This document shows positions 58,951 to 64,000 of a stretch of 64,000 nt of DNA, piece by piece. Below the pieces are notes generated by a model, which made no database searches, was not told where the DNA came from, and worked only from the letters and a program-made list of their open reading frames with translations. The stretch lies in the NCBI GenBank assembly GCA_016710365.1, contig JADJVW010000012.1:62001-126000 (forward strand), in the 5' to 3' direction. Source of the stretch: Candidatus Caldilinea saccharophila. GTDB taxonomy: Bacteria > Chloroflexota > Anaerolineae > Caldilineales > Caldilineaceae. Position 1 is the first letter of the stretch, and each line of letters opens with the position of its first letter. The translations under genes were made by a program, and so were the position numbers.

Positions 58951-60639
58951 CTACCAACCAACGGCGCACCCATCCTTCCGTGGATCACTGCCGCCAATTA
59001 ATACACCATTTTTTGGATCACGCTGGATAATTTGTCCACCGCCGAAGCTGGCGCGCGCAAAGCCCGTGACCGGCGCCAGCCGGTGTCCGCGCTGCGCCAG
59101 ATCGGCCAGCATGGCGAAGTCCCAGCCTTCTTCGATCAGCACCAGGCCGCCGGCTTCCTGCGCGCCCAAGCCATCGGCGGGGCCGGCGAGGGCCCAGCGT
59201 GGCATGTCGAGCGCCTGCTGCGGCGTCATCCCCAGCCCAACCAGGTTGACCACCATCTGCAGATGGCCCTGTGGCTGCACGTAACCGCCCATTACGCCGA
59301 AGCTGGCGTGGAGCGCGCCGGCGAATTCCCCTGTCGTGTGCAGCGTCAGCGCCGGGATGATCGTCTGGTAGGGGCGTTTGTTGGGCGCCAATGCGTTGGG
59401 GTGCGCCGGATCGAGCTGAAAGAGATTGGCGCGGTTCTGCAAACTGACGCCGGCGCCGGGCACGACCAGTCCACTGCCTGTGCCCATGTACAAGCTGTTG
59501 ATGAAGCTGCACGCATTGCCTTCTCCATCGACGACGCTCAGGTAAACCGTATCCGACCCGGCCAGCGGCGCGCCGTAGGGGACCTGTTGCGCCGCACGCT
59601 GAAGGTCGATGCGCGTGCGGCGTTGGTCGGCGTAGGCTTTGCTTGCCAGCTTTTCCAACGGGATCGGGTGGACGCGCGGGTCGCACACCCATTGCTGCGC
59701 GTCGGCAAAGCCAAGCCGCATACACTCGATCAGCACATGCAGCCGATCGGCGGGCGTCATGGCGGCAAGGTCGTAACCGGCAGCCAGGTTCAGGGCAACG
59801 ATGGCCGCCAGCCCCTGCCCGTTGGGTGGACATTCGTAGAGCCGCACGCCCTGATAATCGGCGGTGAGCGGTTCGTCCCAGGTGCTGGTGTGGGCGGCCA
59901 TGTCCGCGGGCGTGATCCAGCCGCCGTAGCGCTGCACATGTTCGCTCAGCGTGTGGGCAAACTCGCCGCGATAAATAAAATCCTTGCCATCGGCGGCGAT
60001 GCCGCGCAGCGTTTCTGCGAGCGTGGGAAGGCGCATGAGCTCGCCAGGCTGTGGCGCGCGGCCGTCGATCAGCAGCTCGTAGCCACTCGGCTGGGCTGGG
60101 CCGTGATCGATGTCGCCGCTCTGCCAGTCCGGGTCGCGGCGCAGCTTTTTCTCCTGCGTACGCCAGCCAAGCGCGATCAGCTCGGAGACAGGATAGCCAT
60201 GCTCGGCGGTCCAGATGGCGGGTGGAAGCACGTCAGCGAGCGTCATGCGCCCGTGTCGCTCCAACAGATCGCTCCAGCCCGCGACCGCGCCTGGTATGCT
60301 CACCGTGTGGCCGGTGTAGGTCGGCATATTCGCATAGCCAAGCGCAATAAGCTCATCGATCGAGGCGGCCGCGGGTGCGCGGCCAGAGCCGTTCAGCCCC
60401 GTGACCTGCTGCGTCTTGGCGTCGAAATAGAGCGCAAAACAGTCGCCGCCGATGCCGGTGGAGATCGGTTCGACGACGTTGAGCATGGCCGCGGTGGCGA
60501 TGGCCGCGTCCGCGGCGTTGCCGCCGGCCTGCAAGATGGCAAGGCCAGCCTGTGCGGCCAGCGGCTGACTGGTGGCGACCATGCCGCGGCGCGCCAGAAC
60601 ATTGCTGCGTCGCGAGCGAAAAGTTGGATCGATGTTCAT
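58951..60639 (-). CDS. ggt: Gamma-glutamyltransferase / glutathione hydrolase-like Ntn hydrolase
   Basis: The 562-aa protein has the family order: GMVATSQPLAAQAGLAILQA, then GGNAADAAIATAAMLNVVEP and GIGGDCFALYFD. The autocatalytic cleavage site with nucleophile T364 lies in GSDTVYLSVVDGEGNACSF, followed by the small-subunit motifs NSLYMGTGSGLVVPGAG and NKRPYQTIIPAL. The residue after the nucleophile is Val, where many members have Thr or Ser. No signal peptide is seen, so it may be a cytoplasmic gamma-glutamyl hydrolase. It is the last gene of a minus-strand cluster, 33 bases after the previous stop. Confidence 0.92.
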   Translation of the reverse strand: MNIDPTFRSRRSNVLARRGMVATSQPLAAQAGLAILQAGGNAADAAIATAAMLNVVEPISTGIGGDCFALYFDAKTQQVTGLNGSGRAPAAASIDELIALGYANMPTYTGHTVSIPGAVAGWSDLLERHGRMTLADVLPPAIWTAEHGYPVSELIALGWRTQEKKLRRDPDWQSGDIDHGPAQPSGYELLIDGRAPQPGELMRLPTLAETLRGIAADGKDFIYRGEFAHTLSEHVQRYGGWITPADMAAHTSTWDEPLTADYQGVRLYECPPNGQGLAAIVALNLAAGYDLAAMTPADRLHVLIECMRLGFADAQQWVCDPRVHPIPLEKLASKAYADQRRTRIDLQRAAQQVPYGAPLAGSDTVYLSVVDGEGNACSFINSLYMGTGSGLVVPGAGVSLQNRANLFQLDPAHPNALAPNKRPYQTIIPALTLHTTGEFAGALHASFGVMGGYVQPQGHLQMVVNLVGLGMTPQQALDMPRWALAGPADGLGAQEAGGLVLIEEGWDFAMLADLAQRGHRLAPVTGFARASFGGGQIIQRDPKNGVLIGGSDPRKDGCAVGW

Positions 60640-60672
60640 AGAGTACCCGTGTATTGAGTTGCTTTTGCTGGA

Positions 60673-61033
60673 TTATTGAGGTGCGCCGGCATTGCGCGCG
60701 CCCGCGCCCTTCCGTTGCGCCGCGCGCGCCGCGTCTTCTTTGCGCCGGTCGCGCATCACGTAGACCAAAAAGATGATGTAGACCGGAATGCCGAGCAGGG
60801 GCGATCCACCGGCCCAAGTCGCCCAGACTGGCGGCCGCCAGGAAACAGCCCACCGCCAGCAGCACCCATACCAGCGAGTGGAAATAGCGCAGCACGACAT
60901 GCTCTTGTGTGGTGCGCGGGGCCAGCCGGCGCGGGCCAGGCTGCGGCCAGATGTAATAGTAGGCAACGGCAACTGCCAGGCAGAGCACACCCCAGAAGAG
61001 CAGCGGTGCGCCCAGCAGAGTTTGCGTCATCAT
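60673..61033 (-). CDS. Small membrane protein, frameshifted
   Basis: The ATG at 61033 is preceded by AAGGAG. The N-terminal ~75 residues carry two hydrophobic segments (LLFWGVLCLAVAVAYYYIW, SLVWVLLAVGCFLAAASLG). The frame changes near the G4 run 60798-60801 and continues with a third segment (LLGIPVYIIFLVYVMRDRRK) and a charged Ala-rich tail ending NAGAPQ. The product is about 120 aa. I do not recognise a family. It lies 18 bases after the cold-shock fusion gene and probably belongs to the same transcript. Confidence 0.65.
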
Positions 61034-61051
61034 CCGTGCACTCTCCTTGGT

Positions 61052-61639
61052 TCAGGCCAGGCCCAGAAAATAGAGGCCAGCAATGACGATGATCTGGACG
61101 ACAAAAATGATCCAGAAGGTGCGCTGATAGCTGCCCTTGGCGGATTTGTGATGGAGGACGCGCTGACCCACAAGGCCGGCGGGCGTTCCCCCACACAATT
61201 CGGCTGCGTGTAAAATGCGTTCCGGCACGCGCAGGGCGCCACTGCCCGCCACCGTTTTGTCGTAGAGATACAGCGCCAAGGTGGTGAGATTGATGGCGAG
61301 CCAATAGACCCACAGCCAGGAGAGCGAGAAGACGAACAAGCCGATCGTCATGAGCACGAGCGTAGCGACGACTGCCAGCCCACCAAACAACCGATAAGGT
61401 GACATGGGCAGGGCGCTTCTCGGCTGGGTCTGCTTGGTTGCCGCGCCCTCGACGACGACGTTATTGGCGCGCGGCCCCTTGGACGAAGAAGCAACATCGA
61501 ACACAACTCGCTGCCCCGCGGCAAGCCGGTCTGCGGTGCTCACAGCGCTGGCATGAACAAAGACCTGCTTTGCCTGGCCGTCGGGTTGGATAAAGCCAAA
61601 CCCTTTTTTGTCGTCGAACTGGATGACTGTGCCCTTCAT
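61052..61639 (-). CDS. Cold-shock domain fused to a DUF1294 membrane domain
   Basis: The start at 61639 (MKGTVIQFDDKKGFGFIQPD) has GGGAG upstream. Residues 1-67 are a cold-shock domain with RNP1 (GFGFIQ) and RNP2 (VFVHAS). After a polar linker, the C-terminal half has membrane segments (LFGGLAVVATLVLMTIGLFV, WVYWLAINLTTLALYLYDK, WIIFVVQIIVIAGLYFLG) with LYDKTVAGSGALRVPERILH and GGTPAGLVGQRVLHHKSAKG, the hallmarks of DUF1294. CSD-DUF1294 fusions are known but uncharacterised, and could tie nucleic-acid binding to the membrane. Its ATG overlaps the stop of the methyltransferase gene. Confidence 0.9.
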   Translation of the reverse strand: MKGTVIQFDDKKGFGFIQPDGQAKQVFVHASAVSTADRLAAGQRVVFDVASSSKGPRANNVVVEGAATKQTQPRSALPMSPYRLFGGLAVVATLVLMTIGLFVFSLSWLWVYWLAINLTTLALYLYDKTVAGSGALRVPERILHAAELCGGTPAGLVGQRVLHHKSAKGSYQRTFWIIFVVQIIVIAGLYFLGLA

Positions 61640-63766
61640 GGCGTCTCCCTGGATTGTGGTAATAGTTTTCCCCACTGCTCGGCGATTATTCGACATGTTT
61701 CCTCAAAGCAAACCTGCGCGCCTCTAAACTCGACCAGTGTTTGCGATGCAACGATAACGAACCTATCTGCTAACGACATTGAAATGCCTGCCGTTTCGAG
61801 CATCTCGGTAAGGTCGTTTGAGTGCTGGAGGATAGCTTGTCCATCAATTATGCCAGGGGTACAGCTAACTTGCTTCTTGCATACGAGGATTGCGTCAAAG
61901 CTGATAGGGTCAGTGGTCAAACTCTTTGGGCTTGATGCTCTTAATTCAGCATGCACCGGATGTGCAGTGACAATGACAAATCCGGCATCAGTAACCGCCT
62001 CATAGATAGCAGCCCATCCTTCGGGACGCGAATGATGGAAGCTAAACGCAAGGACACCATCATCCTTGAGCACTCGGGCACATTCTGAGAATACGGCAGT
62101 AAGCTGTCGAGCAAAAACGAGCGGATCTTTGTGCTGAACTTCTCCGATAGCCAAAGAACTTGCCTGATTAAACCATTGATAACGTTGTTTAAGAACAGGC
62201 GCCAACCATGCAAAGAAGAAGTCACTCAGCTCACTATAATGAACAAAGTCGAAATAGGGTGGGTCTGTGATTACAGCATCGATAGCACAATCAGGCAGTG
62301 GGAGGCGCGCTATTGCCGTTCATAATCCAGATGCTGCGCTCGGTGGCCTGTAATTCTTCCCACGCGGCAACCTGTTGGACGTCAATCGGCTCACTAGAGA
62401 CCAGTTTGTAAGAGTCTGTTGTCTCGCCAAATAAATCCTGGTGAAATGCTATTTCAAAAGGTTGGTCGAGATATTGCTTTGCACGCATCAATCGTGACTC
62501 AAAGAGCGTGCTGAAGACGCCACTACTTTTGTCAATTCCCCATACAGAATTCTCAAGCGGCGTTCGTTCTGGTTTCAAGATATGATTGGAAAACATATGC
62601 CGGACTGCACCTGTGCCCTCGCCCTTGTAGCTACAGAAAAGATTATTGAACTCCAGGGTGCTGGAAAACAAGCATAGCATTTGTTCTTGGACGGTTTTGT
62701 CTTCAATCATGAGAATGGCGCGTAGTAGCAAACCTAAACAGAGTAATTGTCTAGCGTTGAAGAAGTCATTCCAGTATAGATAATTGTAGCCGCGTGCCTG
62801 ATTGGTATTGTGTCCGGGGCGCACTTCCATGCTAGGCAACGGCAAGTCTTCACTCTGCAATCTGGCTTCAGCTTGGGCGTAGAGAGTTAGGTCATCTTCA
62901 CTTGCTGGCAGGTAAATTTTCTCTCCATTTGGACGCAGCGCCAGCAGTGCATAGAGACGGTGTGTTGGTGGTTGACCGCTTGCTGTTACCAGACCCTTGA
63001 TGCGATGGCGTTTGCCGTTGGCGTCAACCACGTATTGCCCTGAAGCCGGCCTGTCCTGCGGGTCGAACCGATAGTCACAATGGGAACATATCAGATCGGT
63101 GGCATCGTAGCGGTCTTCAGAAATATTCCAACATTTAGGGCAAATGATCTGTGCTTTGGGTTTTTTCTTTGGATAGGCATCCTGCGCAAAAACATAGCGT
63201 GAGAATAGCGGGATGATCTCGCCATCAGGTGTGGCGACCGTTTTTACCCAAAAAAAGTAGAGTACAGGAATCAGTTCGCCATTCTGCGGGTCTTTAGTTT
63301 GGTAGTAGGCGCGAATTTCAGCGGCGATATCCTTCTCAAGATGGGTGAATGTATTGCGCAACTGTGCCTCGGATACACGGGAGAATGCCTGTTTTACCAG
63401 GAATGTGCTGACTGGGTTGATGTCGCACCCGATGGCTTTGGCGCCAAGTTTGATTGCTTCGCCTAAAGTCGTGCCACTCCCCATAAATGGATCTAGCACA
63501 ACTTTATCGGCGAAGTTGTGATGATCATAAAAGGTCCGCCAGACATCAACTCCAGGCTTGCTCAGGGTCGATAGTGTAATGGCACGAAAGACCGATCCCA
63601 ACCGAGTCGCCCACCATTTATGAATATGATAGAGAGGCCGATTGATCTCCTTGCGCCAGCTTTCTTGCTCTGCAATCCGACTGATCTGGGCAATTGGGAA
63701 ATCACCCTCGAGCGCCGTTGTCTTAGTGATTTCTGTAGGAAGAAGATCGTGGATTACAGCGTTCAT
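61636..63766 (-). CDS. Adenine-type DNA methyltransferase with Zn ribbon (DUF1156-like), frameshifted
   Basis: The N-terminus (EQESWRKEINRPLYHIHKWW) is DUF1156-like. The SAM motif DPFMGSGTTLGEAIKLGAKA is at 92 onward, followed by DINPVSTFLVKQAF. A Zn ribbon (CPKC, then CSHC) lies near residues 205-230. One frame change near 62300-62312 leads into PDCAIDAVITDPPYFDFVHY, with the catalytic DPPY motif, then SECARVLKDDGVLAFSFHHS. The rejoined protein is about 710 aa and should methylate exocyclic amino groups in DNA. Its ATG overlaps the stop of the gene upstream and its stop overlaps the next ATG. Relatives often occur in restriction or defence islands. No nuclease is in view. Confidence 0.85.
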
Positions 63767-64000
63767 TCTATGTTTGTCGCATCCTTTCCGACATAATGCG
63801 CAATATCCATGCTGACAGGTTTGGCTGTCTGACTGACCAATCGATAGGCTGCAAAGCGATGATTTACACCTGCGTTTGGATTAGAAACGCGTCTCGATGT
63901 TATGGCATTTGTCTGCAGATCGAACTGATAGCCAGCTACGAGGGTATCCGCTTCAATGCGAGTCATTCGTCCAACTTGTTGGAAGCGGTCATCGGCTTTC
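63763..64000 (-). CDS. C-terminal end of an unknown protein, cut by the window edge
   Basis: An open frame runs off the right edge and ends at 63763, overlapping the methyltransferase ATG (ATGA). The visible ~78 residues include RMTRIEADTLVAGYQFDLQT, NPNAGVNHRFAAYRLVSQTA and end GKDATNIE. They look soluble and I do not recognise a family. The overlap makes it an operon partner of the methyltransferase, so the sequence beyond 64000 would show what kind of system this is. Confidence 0.6.
   Translation of the reverse strand, partial: KADDRFQQVGRMTRIEADTLVAGYQFDLQTNAITSRRVSNPNAGVNHRFAAYRLVSQTAKPVSMDIAHYVGKDATNIE

Noticed and set aside
58951..60657. Plus-strand 541-codon open frame opposite the gamma-glutamyltransferase gene
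   Set aside because: The minus strand encodes a complete, motif-bearing enzyme. The plus frame is a low-information shadow.

Overview
This window looks like a chromosomal segment of a GC-rich bacterium of the phylum Chloroflexota, most likely an Anaerolineae/Caldilineae-type lineage. No phylogenetic marker tree is possible here, so that is an inference. It rests on very large secreted PKD, Ig-like and Gly-rich proteins carrying a short 'YLPV/YLPA' motif, two asymmetric heterodimeric ABC exporters, a CUT1 sugar importer without its own ATPase, a eukaryote-type UDP-sugar pyrophosphorylase, and intergenic DNA packed with simple dispersed repeats (CGCAGAG-type, ATTCGTA-type, GAGGGGCGAG-type). At least 20 apparent indel frameshifts break otherwise well-conserved genes, several of them at short homopolymers. 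The assembly therefore probably carries indel errors, and I annotate these genes as single loci.

Layout. 1-3 kb: the 3' end of tRNA-Asp with a terminator, then a minus-strand three-gene envelope/stress operon (Ala/Glu-rich amphipathic protein, holin-like membrane protein, DUF3618-type protein) whose genes overlap by a few bases. 3-9 kb: a PRC-barrel lipoprotein, a YciE-like ferritin-fold protein, two LuxR-type response regulators, a DUF1328 membrane peptide and fabI. 9-11 kb: a repeat island, then tyrS with an attenuator-like leader. 11-14.5 kb: an array of PrcB-domain-like lipoproteins produced by duplication of a cassette that includes its long 5' leader, with a broken gene and a gene fragment in between.

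14.7-29.7 kb: two heterodimeric ABC exporters (the second behind a MarR regulator with a near-consensus, probably leaderless promoter), a GT-C membrane glycosyltransferase with a flippase-like LPG_synthase_TM protein, a Nudix-winged-helix regulator, an MFS transporter and a fumarylacetoacetate-hydrolase-family enzyme. 29.9-36.3 kb: a LacI regulator with two operators at its own promoter, a sugar-binding lipoprotein, two permeases and a GH127-type beta-L-arabinofuranosidase, which together form a plausible arabinoside uptake and degradation locus. 36.5-41.6 kb: a pst-phoU phosphate operon with two PstB ATPases whose motif defects are complementary, so they should form a heterodimer with a single good ATP site.

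41.6-58.8 kb, minus strand: three large exported proteins (an ~8.3-kb Gly-rich/CARDB/PKD protein, a subtilisin-like protease with cohesin-dockerin-cohesin modules, and a Gly-rich Ig-repeat protein) around a UTP-glucose-1-phosphate uridylyltransferase gene. 58.9-64 kb, minus strand: a tightly packed accessory cluster of an unknown partial gene, a Zn-ribbon adenine-type DNA methyltransferase, a cold-shock/DUF1294 fusion, a small membrane protein and a gamma-glutamyltransferase.
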